Shown: positions 7,933-17,675, counted from the first letter of the stretch. The stretch is DNA of 64,000 nucleotides from Flavobacterium sp. SLB02 (GCF_009664855.1 NZ_CP045928.1:1753258-1817257), one strand, 5' to 3'. Translations and numbers: made by a program. The notes: generated by a model from the sequence alone, not told the origin.

Positions 7933-10560
7933 TCATTTCTCTATCAGAATTGTTTTAGAAACGATATTACTTTTTATTTCATTTTTTTCATCTGGCTGTG
8001 CCCCTCCAATTGCAAGTTTAATTTTTCCTTCGTATTGTTTTAAGTTTCCTTCGGATGTAACATAAGACAGATCTTCAGGAGAAAGATTAAAGGTGATTGT
8101 TTTACTTTCGCCTGATTTTAAATTAAACCTTTCAAATCCTTTTAAAGTTTTAATTGATGTCTTTACAGCTGAATTCTGATTTAATAGATACAATTGGGCA
8201 ACTTCTTCGCCTTCACTTTTGCCAGTATTGGTAATTCTTACAGAGACTGAAAGGCTTTCATTGTTTTTTATTTTTGAAGAAATATTCAATTGATCGTATT
8301 TAAAAGAAGTATAGCTCAAACCATATCCGAAGCCGTAAAGAGGACTTCCTTTGAAATAACGATACGTTTTATTATCCATGCTGTAATCAACAAAAGCCGA
8401 TAGGTCTGAATCGCTTTTGTAAAATGTTACAGGCAATCTTCCCGCGGGATTATAATCTCCAAAAAGAATATTGGCTACCGCAGTTCCTGCTGCCTGACCT
8501 CCATACCATGCGTTAAGGATTGCAGGAATATTTTCTGCTTCCCACGGAATAGCAATTGCGCTTCCGGTCATCATAACAAAAACAACTGGTTTTCCGGAGG
8601 TTTTTAGCCCTTGCATCAATCGGGTTTGTACTTCCGGGAGCAGGATAGAGGTGCGGTCGCCTCCTGAGAATCCGGGAAAGTTAACAGGCATTTCTTCTCC
8701 TTCAAGCTGCGGAGATATTCCCCCAACGTAAATAAAGGCGTCTGCATCTTTATTTCGATCTGCCAATTTTGTAAAATCAGTTTTTTCAAAATTTCCGGTA
8801 TTTAACGCTACGTTTGCTTTTCCTTCTCCCTGCCAGTATTCTAAAACTAAATGATAAACTACATCCCTTTTGGTCATTAATTTAAATGTTTTTTCTCCCC
8901 ATCTGTTTTTATCCCATGCGTTTATTACTTCTTTTCCATCAATTAAAAAGCGATACCCGTCATCAGCATTGAGTTCAAAAGTAACAGAGCCATCCTCGTT
9001 AGCCTTAAAATCAGTGGTATAACGGGCAGAAAAATGGTTTGCTTTAATATTATTAACAACAGTTTCACCTTCCTGCCATAAGTTATTAATTTCTGATTCT
9101 GTTCTCACTGCGGCTGGCTTTCCAGACAAATCCACATTGTCATAATATTGTGCTTTAAAACCCTGCTTGCCTTCGTATGAATATTGATTTTTAAGATCCT
9201 TGTATACTAATAAAGTGTCATTAGTAAAATTAACCGCTTTTTCATAAACCACTTCTGTATTTTTACCCAGCTTTTCTTTAATCCCTTGCAAAACAGTTGT
9301 CAATTTACTTGGAGTTCCGTTGTAGTTTCCTAAAATAGAAATTGAATTATCTGCATTAGGGCCCAAAACCACAATCTTTTTTAAATTTTTACTCAGTGGC
9401 AGTGTATTTTTTTCATTTTTAAGTAAAACCATTGATTGACTGGCCATTTTTAAGGCATGATTGCTATGCTCTTTGCTTTCCAGAACAGAATCAGGAGTTT
9501 GGGCATATTTTACCATTGAAGCAGGATCAAACATTCCAAGTCTGAAACGTATCATAAAAAGACGTTTTACAGAAATATCAATTTGGTTCTCGCTGATTTT
9601 TCCCTTTTTTACAGCCTGCACCAGCGCTTTATAAGCATCTGTGCCGCAGTCAATATCGGTACCATGAAAAACAGCATCTGCTGAAGCTGATTCTGCATCG
9701 GGATGCGTTTTATGATTCTTAAAAAAGTCGTCAATTGCCCAGCAGTCTGAGGTTACATAGCCCTCAAACTTCCATTGGTTACGAAGAATATCTGTCATAA
9801 GGATGTCACTGGCACAACAAGGCTGCGTTCTAAAAGCATTATAAGCACACATAACCCCAGCTACTTTAGAATCGGTTACTAATTTTTTAAAGGCAGGAAG
9901 ATAGGTATCCCAGAGTTCATAAGGAGTCACATCAATATCAAAAGTGTGGCGCAAAGATTCAGGTCCGCTATGTACGGCATAGTGTTTTGCACAAGCGGCA
10001 GCTTTTAAGTATTTAGGATCATCTCCCTGAAGCCCCTTAACAAATGAATCACCTAAAACACTTGTCAAATAAGGATCCTCACCGTAGGTTTCCTGTCCGC
10101 GTCCCCAGCGTGGGTCACGAAAAATATTAATGTTGGGTGTCCAGTAGGTTAATCCAAGGTAGCGCTCGTTGGTTCGATTTAGCTTAACGGCCTTGTTGTA
10201 GATTGCTCTTCCCTCCAGGGCTGAATAATCAGCCATTTTATAAAGAGAATTTTTATCGAATGTTGCAGCCATCGCAATTGCCTGAGGATAAACCGTGGTT
10301 TTAAAAGGAGTTCGTGCTACACCATGTAATGTTTCATTCCACCAGTCATAAGCCGGTATTCCCAGTCTTGAAATTGCAGGAGAAGAATTCAGCATCTGGG
10401 ATACCTTTTCCTCTAGTGTCAAATGTTTTACAAGATCATTTACCCGTTCTTCAAAAGTTAATTCAGGATTCTGAAATGAAAATTTTTCTGTTTTTTCTTG
10501 TCCATAACAATAAGAAGTTATGATCAGGGCGATTATGTAAGTAAATTTTTTTGGTCCCAT
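7933..10560 (-). CDS. GH3 beta-xylosidase/beta-glucosidase with PA14 insert
   Basis: 875 aa, signal peptide ending CYGQ at about residue 21. N-terminal GH3 barrel: WWNETLHGVAR, IFRDPRWGRGQETYGEDPYL, CAKHYAVHSGPE and the nucleophile loop VTSDCWAIDDFF (Asp). A PA14 domain (about residues 470-600; GFKAQYYDNVDLSG, DDGYRFLIDGKEV) is inserted in the second domain, and a fibronectin-III-like domain starts after YGFGYGLSYTSF. This arrangement is common in Bacteroidota xylan loci for enzymes releasing xylose from xylo-oligosaccharides. Its start is 60 bp from operator 10621-10632, divergent from the LacI gene. It is a paralogue of the GH3 at 47060-49654. Confidence 0.92.
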   Translation of the reverse strand: MGPKKFTYIIALIITSYCYGQEKTEKFSFQNPELTFEERVNDLVKHLTLEEKVSQMLNSSPAISRLGIPAYDWWNETLHGVARTPFKTTVYPQAIAMAATFDKNSLYKMADYSALEGRAIYNKAVKLNRTNERYLGLTYWTPNINIFRDPRWGRGQETYGEDPYLTSVLGDSFVKGLQGDDPKYLKAAACAKHYAVHSGPESLRHTFDIDVTPYELWDTYLPAFKKLVTDSKVAGVMCAYNAFRTQPCCASDILMTDILRNQWKFEGYVTSDCWAIDDFFKNHKTHPDAESASADAVFHGTDIDCGTDAYKALVQAVKKGKISENQIDISVKRLFMIRFRLGMFDPASMVKYAQTPDSVLESKEHSNHALKMASQSMVLLKNEKNTLPLSKNLKKIVVLGPNADNSISILGNYNGTPSKLTTVLQGIKEKLGKNTEVVYEKAVNFTNDTLLVYKDLKNQYSYEGKQGFKAQYYDNVDLSGKPAAVRTESEINNLWQEGETVVNNIKANHFSARYTTDFKANEDGSVTFELNADDGYRFLIDGKEVINAWDKNRWGEKTFKLMTKRDVVYHLVLEYWQGEGKANVALNTGNFEKTDFTKLADRNKDADAFIYVGGISPQLEGEEMPVNFPGFSGGDRTSILLPEVQTRLMQGLKTSGKPVVFVMMTGSAIAIPWEAENIPAILNAWYGGQAAGTAVANILFGDYNPAGRLPVTFYKSDSDLSAFVDYSMDNKTYRYFKGSPLYGFGYGLSYTSFKYDQLNISSKIKNNESLSVSVRITNTGKSEGEEVAQLYLLNQNSAVKTSIKTLKGFERFNLKSGESKTITFNLSPEDLSYVTSEGNLKQYEGKIKLAIGGAQPDEKNEIKSNIVSKTILIEK

Positions 10561-10620
10561 TAGCTTTGTCTTTTATTGATTATTAAAGTGCTGAATTTGA
10601 TTTTTTTCTATAATTTAAAA

Positions 10621-10632
10621 ACAACCGATTGT
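10621..10632. promoter_or_regulatory. Probable LacI-family operator (GH3/lacI intergenic)
   Basis: ACAACCGATTGT: near-perfect dyad with a central CG. On the minus strand a -7-like TTTCTTTA (10634-10641) abuts it with a one-base C spacer, the same spacing as at 12003 and 17527, so bound protein would cover the GH3 start point. It lies 172 bp before the LacI start codon, so it may also serve autoregulation. Confidence 0.75.
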
Positions 10633-10803
10633 GTAAAGAAATACTATTTTTTTGAAAGTAAAAAATAAAGTTTCAAAAATAATTAAAGAAGATCTCGTGC
10701 ATCAAAAGATTTTATTGTAAGTGATTCAACAGGCTTAATTTTTAAAGAATCTTCTATTGTGTCGCTAAAATAATTACATTTACTCCTTATAGTATTTTAA
10801 TTT

Positions 10804-11835
10804 ATGGAAGAGCACAAGCATGTAACGATTTATGATATTGCCAAGAAATTGAATCTTGCTACATCAACAATTTCAAGAGCTTTAAAAGATCACCATAGTC
10901 TAAGTGATAAGACAATAAAAAAAGTAAAGCAGACTGCCAGGGAAATGGGGTTTGTTCCTAATACTTTAGCGGCTGGTTTGCGTGGTAATAAGTCTAGAAC
11001 TATCGGTATTTTAATTCCAACAGTTACCCAGCCTTTTTTATCCTCTCTAATCAGTGGTATTGAGATTGCGGCCCGTAAATCAGAATATTCAGTGATTATT
11101 ATGCAGTCGCATGACTCTTATGAGGTAGAAGTAGATTTGGCTAAATCATTATATAGTAACCGCGTAAGCGGGGTTATTTGCTCTCTGGCAATGGAGACAA
11201 AAGATACTTCTCATTTCAAGCAGTTTTCAAATAATAATATTCCCCTTGTATTTGTTGACAGGGTTCCCAGAGATTATGACACTTTTAGAGTTGTAATTAA
11301 TAATCACCTGGCGGGTTACAAGGCGACTAAACATTTAATAGAACAAGGATGCAAGAGGATAGCCCACTTAACTGCCGGGTCAGAATTTGGTACCCTTTAT
11401 AATGAAAGGAAAAGAGGTTATATTGATGCTTTGTTAGAGCATGATTTGCCTGTTGATGAGAACTTAATCATAAGTCTAAAACAAATGACTTATGAAGAAG
11501 GTGTAAAGGCCTGTAATTATTTATTTGATCTCAAAGAAGCGCCAGACGGCCTATTTGCTCCTGGAGATATCCTGGCGGTAAGTGCTGTTCAGACTGCCAA
11601 AAAAAGAGGTATTAAAGTACCTGAAGAGTTTGCAGTTATAGGATTTAATAACGATCCAATCTCAGAAATAATTGAACCTAACATTTCGACCATAACCCAT
11701 CCTGCCGAGAAAATGGGGAAAGCTGCTGCCGAGTTAATTATTAAAAATCTAAAATCGGCTAAAGAAGAGGATGCAAAAGAAATTACTTTTTTGAATACGC
11801 AAGTACTAATTCGTGAGTCCTCAAGGAAGATTTAA
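10804..11835 (+). CDS. LacI family transcriptional regulator, probable master of the local xylan regulon
   Basis: 343 aa, full family length. The N-terminal helix-turn-helix is at residues 7-50 (VTIYDIAKKLNLATSTISRALKD, then the hinge-helix NTLAAGLRG). A periplasmic-binding-protein-like sensor domain follows (IGILIPTVTQPFLSSLISGIE, DGLFAPGDILAVSAVQTAKKRG, VIGFNNDPISEIIEPNISTITHP). LacI proteins bind near-palindromic sites with a central CG. The seven CAAYCGRTTG sites near xylan genes fit, and one lies just upstream. The ligand is probably a xylan-derived sugar. A -7-like TACATTTA lies at 10775-10782. It ends in a clear terminator. Confidence 0.9.
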   Translation: MEEHKHVTIYDIAKKLNLATSTISRALKDHHSLSDKTIKKVKQTAREMGFVPNTLAAGLRGNKSRTIGILIPTVTQPFLSSLISGIEIAARKSEYSVIIMQSHDSYEVEVDLAKSLYSNRVSGVICSLAMETKDTSHFKQFSNNNIPLVFVDRVPRDYDTFRVVINNHLAGYKATKHLIEQGCKRIAHLTAGSEFGTLYNERKRGYIDALLEHDLPVDENLIISLKQMTYEEGVKACNYLFDLKEAPDGLFAPGDILAVSAVQTAKKRGIKVPEEFAVIGFNNDPISEIIEPNISTITHPAEKMGKAAAELIIKNLKSAKEEDAKEITFLNTQVLIRESSRKI

Positions 11836-11859
11836 GCAATATTTTTAAATTTAAATAAG

Positions 11860-11896
11860 ACCTGTTAATATAATTTTATGTTAGCAGGTTTTTTTT
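11860..11896 (+). terminator. Rho-independent terminator after lacI
   Basis: ACCTGTTAA (11860-11868) pairs with TTAGCAGGT (11881-11889) with one G-T wobble, followed by eight T. It begins 25 bp after the LacI stop. Confidence 0.85.
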
Positions 11897-12002
11897 ATAT
11901 AAAATAGTCTAATGATCTAAATATTTAAAGCTGATTAAATAGACCCAAGCAGGAAGTAAAATACTTTTTTATTTTTTTATTGCTTATTTTTTGTATTTTA
12001 GC

Positions 12003-12014
12003 ACAACCGATTGC
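12003..12014. promoter_or_regulatory. Probable LacI-family operator upstream of GH67 operon
   Basis: ACAACCGATTGC. A -7-like TATTTTAG (11994-12001) precedes it by a single C, so the site would overlap the transcription start. No good -33 TTG was found at the expected distance. The GH67 ATG is 119 bp downstream, leaving a leader of roughly 120 nt. Confidence 0.75.
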
Positions 12015-12132
12015 GATATTTGTAATATTTTTAATAACATATTTTTTTAGCATTTTTTCTGCTGATAGGTTTGTTTTAAATGGCAATAAGTAATTTATGT
12101 TTAAAATTAAAGGCAAAAAAAGATAAAATTAA

Positions 12133-14298
12133 ATGAGCTGTATAAAAAAGACTTTTTTTAGATTATTAGCATTATTTATTATAGTTACCTGGAGCGCGTC
12201 AGCACAAAAGGATTATAAATTATGGCTTCAATATGATAAGATACAAAATGCTGTAATGGCTTCAGAATACAAAAACAATCTTCAGGGAATTGTTTCTTTG
12301 GGAGGTTCTCAAACGGCTAGAATTTCCTTAGCCGAATTAGAAACGGGAATATCGAATATGTTGGGAAATAAACCTGAAATTGGGTCAGTAATCAAAGGAG
12401 AGAATAATTTAATTGTAGGTTCTCAAACTGCTTTAAATTTAGACTTGCAAAAAGTACTTGAATCAGATTTCCAGAACATAAACAACGAAGGTTTTATCAT
12501 TAAATCCATGTCATTAAAAAATAAAAAACAAATTGTCATTACCGGAAAAAATGATGTTGGGGTTTTATATGGTGTCTATAGTTTTTTAAAATTAATGCAA
12601 ACTCAGAGATCAATCAAAAATTTAAACATTGTTGATTCTCCCAAAATAAACCTCAGGGTATTAAATCATTGGGATAATCTAGATCGAACTGTCGAGCGCG
12701 GTTATGCTGGTTTCTCTTTATGGAACTGGCAAAAATTGCCTGATTTTATCGATCAGCGTTATATTGATTATGCCAGAGCAAATGCTTCAATAGGAATTAA
12801 CGGAACAGTTTTGACCAATGTAAATGCGAATGCTTTGATCCTGACTCCAGAATATTTAGAAAAAGTGGAAGCCTTGGCCAATGTGTTTCGTCCTTATGGA
12901 ATCAAGGTGTATTTAACAGCCCGTTTTTCGGCGCCAATTGAAATTGGAGGTTTAAAAACAGCAGATCCAAAAGATGCTGCAGTGGCAAATTGGTGGAAAG
13001 ATAAAGCAAAAGAGATCTATAAAAGAATTCCGGATTTTGGAGGATTTTTGGTCAAAGCAAATTCTGAGGGACAACCCGGACCTCAAAATTACGCAAGAGA
13101 TCATGTTGACGGTGCCAATATGCTGGCCGATGCTGTAGCGCCTTTTGGCGGCGTAATTATGTGGAGAGCATTTGTATATTCTGAACACGATGCCAATGAT
13201 CGGGCAAAACAGGCTTACGCTGAATTTCAGCCCTATGACGGGAAATTTAAAAACAATGTAATTGTTCAGGTAAAAAATGGGGCGATAGATTTTCAGCCCA
13301 GAGAACCTTTTCATCCTTTGTTTGGCGCCATGCCCAAAACGCCTTTGATGATGGAATTTCAGATTACTCAGGAATATTTGGGTTTTAGTACACATCTGGT
13401 TTACCTGCCAAAATTATTTCAGGAAGTTTTAGCATCAGATACCTACCAAAAGGGTAAAGGGGCGACGGTTGCCAAAGTTATTGATGGTTCTTTGAGCCCA
13501 CAAAAGCTGACTGGAATTGCAGGAGTTTCAAATATAGGAAACGATTTAAACTGGACGGGTCATCCTTTTGCGCAGGCAAACTGGTACGGCTTTGGGAGAT
13601 TGGCCTGGGATCCCTATCTAGATTCAGAAATAATTGCTGATGAATGGCTGAGAGGTACTTTTTCGAACAATGAAAATTTCATCAAACCAATTAAAGAAAT
13701 GATGATCACATCAAGAGAAGCGGTTGTAAATTATATGACACCACTTGGTTTGCATCATATTATGGATACAGGGCATCATTATGGTCCGGGACCCTGGGTT
13801 TCTAATTTATCCAGACCGGAATGGAATCCAACGTATTATCATAAAGCAGATAAAAACGGAATAGGTTTCGACCGATCAAAAACAGGGACTAATGCCACGG
13901 CTCAATATGCACCGGAACAGGAAAAGATTTTTGATAATCTCCAGACTTGTCCTGAAGTAGATTTATTATGGTTTCATCATGTATCGTGGGATTATAAACT
14001 GAAAAATGGTCAAACACTTTGGAATGGTCTGGCTTTAAAATATCAGCAAGGTGTAAATCAGGTCCAGGAAATGCAAAATATCTGGAATAAAACCGAAAAA
14101 TATGTTGACAGCGAACGTTTTAAGGAAGTGCAAATGTTACTGGAAATTCAGTATAAGGAAGCAAAATGGTGGCGTGATGCGTGTTTGCTTTATTTTCAGC
14201 AATATTCGGGTCAGGAATTACCGGCAGGAGTAGAGAAATCAACACATACATTAGAATATTTCAAATCATTAAAATTTCCGTTCGCACCAGGAAATTAA
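12133..14298 (+). CDS. aguA: GH67 alpha-glucuronidase
   Basis: 721 aa, signal peptide ending SASAQ at residue 25, so periplasmic or surface. It removes (4-O-methyl)glucuronic acid from the non-reducing terminal xylose of xylo-oligosaccharides by inversion. Catalytic residues align with characterised GH67 enzymes: the acid Glu312 in KANSEGQPGP, and the base pair Asp386 (NGAIDFQPREP) and Glu414 (MEFQITQEYLGF), with the same 28-residue spacing as D364/E392 of the Geobacillus enzyme. Length is normal for the family. It is first in a tight operon (gaps 20, 12 and 33 bp) with SDR, uxuA and GH10, so uronate release and catabolism are expressed together, probably under the operator at 12003. Confidence 0.95.
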   Translation: MSCIKKTFFRLLALFIIVTWSASAQKDYKLWLQYDKIQNAVMASEYKNNLQGIVSLGGSQTARISLAELETGISNMLGNKPEIGSVIKGENNLIVGSQTALNLDLQKVLESDFQNINNEGFIIKSMSLKNKKQIVITGKNDVGVLYGVYSFLKLMQTQRSIKNLNIVDSPKINLRVLNHWDNLDRTVERGYAGFSLWNWQKLPDFIDQRYIDYARANASIGINGTVLTNVNANALILTPEYLEKVEALANVFRPYGIKVYLTARFSAPIEIGGLKTADPKDAAVANWWKDKAKEIYKRIPDFGGFLVKANSEGQPGPQNYARDHVDGANMLADAVAPFGGVIMWRAFVYSEHDANDRAKQAYAEFQPYDGKFKNNVIVQVKNGAIDFQPREPFHPLFGAMPKTPLMMEFQITQEYLGFSTHLVYLPKLFQEVLASDTYQKGKGATVAKVIDGSLSPQKLTGIAGVSNIGNDLNWTGHPFAQANWYGFGRLAWDPYLDSEIIADEWLRGTFSNNENFIKPIKEMMITSREAVVNYMTPLGLHHIMDTGHHYGPGPWVSNLSRPEWNPTYYHKADKNGIGFDRSKTGTNATAQYAPEQEKIFDNLQTCPEVDLLWFHHVSWDYKLKNGQTLWNGLALKYQQGVNQVQEMQNIWNKTEKYVDSERFKEVQMLLEIQYKEAKWWRDACLLYFQQYSGQELPAGVEKSTHTLEYFKSLKFPFAPGN

Positions 14299-14318
14299 TT
14301 ATATAATAATAAAATAAA

Positions 14319-15056
14319 ATGAGTACAAAAACAGCCATTGTAACGGGAGGAAATTCAGGTTTAGGTTTTGCAACTGCAAAGAAATTATGTGATAATGGAA
14401 TCAAAACCTATATCATTGGAAGATCAAAAGAAAAAACACAAGAAGCTTGCGCGGAAATTGGCGAGAATGCTATTGCGGTTTTATACGATTTAAATGATAT
14501 CGCCGGAATTCCGGCAATGATTGACAACATAACTAAAAATAATCCGATTGATATTTTGGTAAACAATGCCGGAATCAATCTGAAAAAAGAATTTCTGGAT
14601 GTAACGGATGAAGATTTTCTATCGATAATCCATACCAATCTTTTGAGTGTTTTTGCAGTGAGTAAAGCTGTGGTGAGAAACATGAAAGAAAACCAAGGGG
14701 GAAATATCATAAACATAAGTTCAATGGCTTCACAATACGGAATTCCAAAAGTAATTGCGTATTCGGCCAGCAAAGGTGCAATTGAGTCTATGACAAGAGC
14801 AATGGCGGTAGAATTGGCTCCGTTTGGAATTCGTGTAAATTGTGTGGCTCCGGGTTTTATAAAAACAAAAATGTCAGCAAAAGCTTTAGACAGTGATCCT
14901 GAGCGAAAAAATAAAGTATTGGGCAGAACGCCAATGGGGATTTTAGGCGAACCATCTGATATTGCTGATGCGGTTTTTTACTTTGCATCAAGTGAATCTA
15001 AATTTACAACAGGAACTGTTTTGCCTGTTGATGGGGGCAATAGTATTGGATTTTAA
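14319..15056 (+). CDS. SDR-family oxidoreductase, probable D-mannonate (fructuronate) oxidoreductase
   Basis: 245 aa, cytoplasmic. Classical short-chain dehydrogenase: the cofactor motif TGGNSGLG (residues 9-16), NNAG, the catalytic Ser region INISSMAS, YSASK (Tyr-x3-Lys) and the C-terminal PVDGG. It sits 12 bp before uxuA, which uses D-mannonate, so it most likely reduces D-fructuronate to D-mannonate, the step done by UxuB in E. coli. UxuB is an unrelated long-chain enzyme, so this would be a non-orthologous replacement. The function is inferred from the neighbour. The SDR family itself is certain. Confidence 0.8.
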   Translation: MSTKTAIVTGGNSGLGFATAKKLCDNGIKTYIIGRSKEKTQEACAEIGENAIAVLYDLNDIAGIPAMIDNITKNNPIDILVNNAGINLKKEFLDVTDEDFLSIIHTNLLSVFAVSKAVVRNMKENQGGNIINISSMASQYGIPKVIAYSASKGAIESMTRAMAVELAPFGIRVNCVAPGFIKTKMSAKALDSDPERKNKVLGRTPMGILGEPSDIADAVFYFASSESKFTTGTVLPVDGGNSIGF

Positions 15057-15068
15057 ATTACAATTATT

Positions 15069-16253
15069 ATGATCAAAATGCAACAAACGATGCGTTGGTT
15101 TGGACCCAGCGACAATGTAAGTCTGATTGATATTAAACAAGCAGGAGCAACTGCAATCGTAACTGCTTTGCACCAAATTCCCGTTGGAGAGGTTTGGGAG
15201 GTAGCTGACATTCTGGAAAGACAACAGATAATTAGAGATGCAGGTTTAGAATGGACGGTGGTGGAGAGTTTGCCGGTTCATGAAGAAATAAAAAGAGCAA
15301 GTGGAAATTACGTTCAGTTTATTGAAAATTATAAAACGAGTATCAAAAACCTCTCGGATTGCGGTATTAAAATCATCACCTATAATTTTATGCCTATTTT
15401 AGACTGGGTTCGCACAGATCATAATTTTATCAATGAAGATGGAAGCAAAGCCTTGTTATACAATCAGGATGCTTTTACTTATTTTGATGTTTTTCTTTTA
15501 AAAAGACCAAATGCCCAAAGCAACTACACTGAGAGGGAGAAAGAAAATGCACTGAAATTTGGTGATCAGCTTTCAGAAGCTGAGAAGGCCTTACTTTTTA
15601 AGAATGTATTGCTGGGATTGCCGGGAAGTAAAATCAATTTTACAGCAGAGCAAATCCTTTCATTGCTGGATCATTATGCTGATATTGATAATAATAAACT
15701 AAGAGAAAACCTCATTCACTTTTTATCAGAAATAGCTCCGACTGCTTCAGAATATGGTGTCAAATTAGCCATTCATCCCGATGATCCGCCATTTTCGGTG
15801 TTAGGTTTACCCAGAATAGTTTCTACCCAAGATGACCTTAAAGCAATTTTTGAAGCAATTCCATTCAATTTAAATGGCTTGTGTTATTGTTCCGGTTCTT
15901 TAGGAGCGAATCCTGAGAATAATCTCGAGAAAATTATAGACGATTATGGAGATCGTATTCACTTTTTACATCTTAGAAATACCTTGCGCGAGAGCGAAAC
16001 CATTTTTAGAGAATCAGAGCATTTAAAAGGTGATACTAAAATGGAAGTCATTGTAGAGAAACTTCTTTTGTTAATGAACAAGACAAAAGTGAGTTTGCCT
16101 ATGCGTCCGGATCATGGTTTCCTGCATTCGGTTGATCAAACAAAAGAAACTTATCCGGGATATTCTCTGTCGGGAAGATTAAAAGGTCTTGCTGAGTTAA
16201 GAGGTTTAGAAATGGGAATTGCTTATAAATTAAGCCAATTGCCAGCCAAATAA
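15069..16253 (+). CDS. uxuA: Mannonate dehydratase
   Basis: 394 aa, no signal peptide. UxuA family marks: MRWFGPSDNVSLIDIKQAGA at the start, IKIITYNFMPILDWVRTD, KLAIHPDDPPFSVLGLPRIV and MRPDHGFLHSVD with metal-site His and Asp residues. The length is right for the family. It dehydrates D-mannonate to 2-keto-3-deoxygluconate in the glucuronate pathway. It is the third gene of the GH67 operon. Glucuronate isomerase (UxaC), KDG kinase and KDPG aldolase are not in the window. Confidence 0.95.
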   Translation: MIKMQQTMRWFGPSDNVSLIDIKQAGATAIVTALHQIPVGEVWEVADILERQQIIRDAGLEWTVVESLPVHEEIKRASGNYVQFIENYKTSIKNLSDCGIKIITYNFMPILDWVRTDHNFINEDGSKALLYNQDAFTYFDVFLLKRPNAQSNYTEREKENALKFGDQLSEAEKALLFKNVLLGLPGSKINFTAEQILSLLDHYADIDNNKLRENLIHFLSEIAPTASEYGVKLAIHPDDPPFSVLGLPRIVSTQDDLKAIFEAIPFNLNGLCYCSGSLGANPENNLEKIIDDYGDRIHFLHLRNTLRESETIFRESEHLKGDTKMEVIVEKLLLLMNKTKVSLPMRPDHGFLHSVDQTKETYPGYSLSGRLKGLAELRGLEMGIAYKLSQLPAK

Positions 16254-16286
16254 ATAAAATTGAACTATTAACCTAAAACCATACAA

Positions 16287-17408
16287 ATGAAATTTATTAA
16301 TTATTATTATTTACTACTGGTATCTCTAATACTATTAAGCAGTTGTAATGCGAAAAAGCAAGAAGTAGAAACAATCTCTTTAAAGGATAGCTATAAAGAT
16401 GATTTTTACATCGGGACAGCTTTGAGTGCAGATCAAATCGAGGAAAAAGATGCCAAAGTAGATTCATTGGTCAAAAAAGAGTTTAATGCTATAACAGCAG
16501 AAAATAGTATGAAGTCGATGTTTGTACATCCTTTTCCCAATAAATACGACTTTGCCTTAACAGATAAATTTGTGGCCTATGGTGAAAAAAACAAAATGTT
16601 TATTCATGGTCACACTCTGATCTGGCATAGTCAGTTGGCTCCCTGGATGGAAAAAATTAAAGACAGCACAGAGATGAAAGCTTTCATGAAAGATCATATT
16701 ACAACAATTGTTTCTAAATATAAAGGAAGAATCAATTCATGGGATGTTGTCAACGAAGCTTTAAACGAAGATGGTACTTTGAGAAAGTCTGTTTTTTTGA
16801 GTACACTTGGAGAGAGATATCTTGTTGACGCTTTTAAACTAGCTGCTGCTGCCGATCCCAAAGTAGATTTATATTATAATGATTATAATATAGAAGAACC
16901 GGCCAAAAGAGAGGGAGCAATTAAGTTGATAAAAAAAATAAAAGCAGCGGGTGGAAAAATTGACGGCGTTGGTATTCAGGGACATTGGAGGCTGGCGAGT
17001 CCTTCTTTAGATGAAATCGAAAAAAGTATTCTGGCCTATTCTGCCCTTGGTATTAAAGTAGCGATTACTGAACTTGATATTACAGTGCTTCCCAATCCGT
17101 GGGATTTAAAAGGAGCAGATGTCAATCAGAATTTTGAAGGAAGTGCAAAAATGAATCCTTATCCGGAAAAACTTCCAGATTCTATTCAGGTAAAACTTGC
17201 AGATCGTTATGCTTCAATCTTCAAGATATTCTTAAAGCATAAAGATAAAATCAGCCGTGTGACATTTTGGGGAGTTCATGACGGACAGTCCTGGTTGAAT
17301 GACTGGCCTATAAAAGGACGTACAAATTATCCATTATTGTTTGATACAAAGCTGCAACCTAAAAAAGCGTACAATAGTGTTCTGGAATTAAAAGAAACAA
17401 AAAAATAA
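16287..17408 (+). CDS. GH10 endo-1,4-beta-xylanase, lipoprotein
   Basis: 373 aa. The lipobox LLSSC places the acylated Cys at residue 20, followed by N-A-K-K, so it is probably membrane-anchored and may be surface-exposed. Single GH10 barrel: HTLIWHSQLAPWM, acid/base Glu157 in WDVVNEALNE, HGHT-type substrate loops and nucleophile Glu262 in ITELDITVLP. It cuts internal xylan or long xylo-oligosaccharide bonds with retention. There is no binding module, so this is a compact enzyme. It is last in the GH67 operon. A weak hairpin (17415-17438) with T-run may end the transcript. Confidence 0.95.
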   Translation: MKFINYYYLLLVSLILLSSCNAKKQEVETISLKDSYKDDFYIGTALSADQIEEKDAKVDSLVKKEFNAITAENSMKSMFVHPFPNKYDFALTDKFVAYGEKNKMFIHGHTLIWHSQLAPWMEKIKDSTEMKAFMKDHITTIVSKYKGRINSWDVVNEALNEDGTLRKSVFLSTLGERYLVDAFKLAAAADPKVDLYYNDYNIEEPAKREGAIKLIKKIKAAGGKIDGVGIQGHWRLASPSLDEIEKSILAYSALGIKVAITELDITVLPNPWDLKGADVNQNFEGSAKMNPYPEKLPDSIQVKLADRYASIFKIFLKHKDKISRVTFWGVHDGQSWLNDWPIKGRTNYPLLFDTKLQPKKAYNSVLELKETKK

Positions 17409-17448
17409 TTTTAGAGGTCAAAAAGACTTGTTTTTTATGAATTATTTT

Positions 17449-17460
17449 ACAATCGGTTGT
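17449..17460. promoter_or_regulatory. Probable LacI-family operator, upstream copy before transporter operon
   Basis: ACAATCGGTTGT, the same site in the opposite orientation. It lies 78 bp centre-to-centre from the copy at 17527-17538, upstream of the -33 box. The paired arrangement would allow co-operative or looping binding. Confidence 0.75.
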
Positions 17461-17495
17461 TTTTGATATTATTGTAATAATTAAACATATTAAAT

Positions 17496-17538
17496 TTGCA
17501 TAATATGTTTTTTTATCTAATTTTACACAACCGATTGT
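17496..17538 (+). promoter_or_regulatory. Promoter and operator of the GPH transporter operon
   Basis: -33 TTG (17496-17498, as TTTG), 19-bp spacer, -7-like TAATTTTA (17518-17525), one C, then operator ACAACCGATTGT (17527-17538). This matches the Bacteroidota pattern TTTG / TAnnTTTG with the last base changed. The operator would overlap the transcription start, a repressor geometry. Confidence 0.7.
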
Positions 17539-17675
17539 TTGAAGTAAAATAACTTGTTTTTAAATATTAGATTCAAATAAAACGAACCAGAAAAATGATA
17601 AAATAAATTCTTATTATTATAAAATCAAAAGCTGTTTTTGATTTTTGAATTAACCAAAATAACCACAAACCAATA

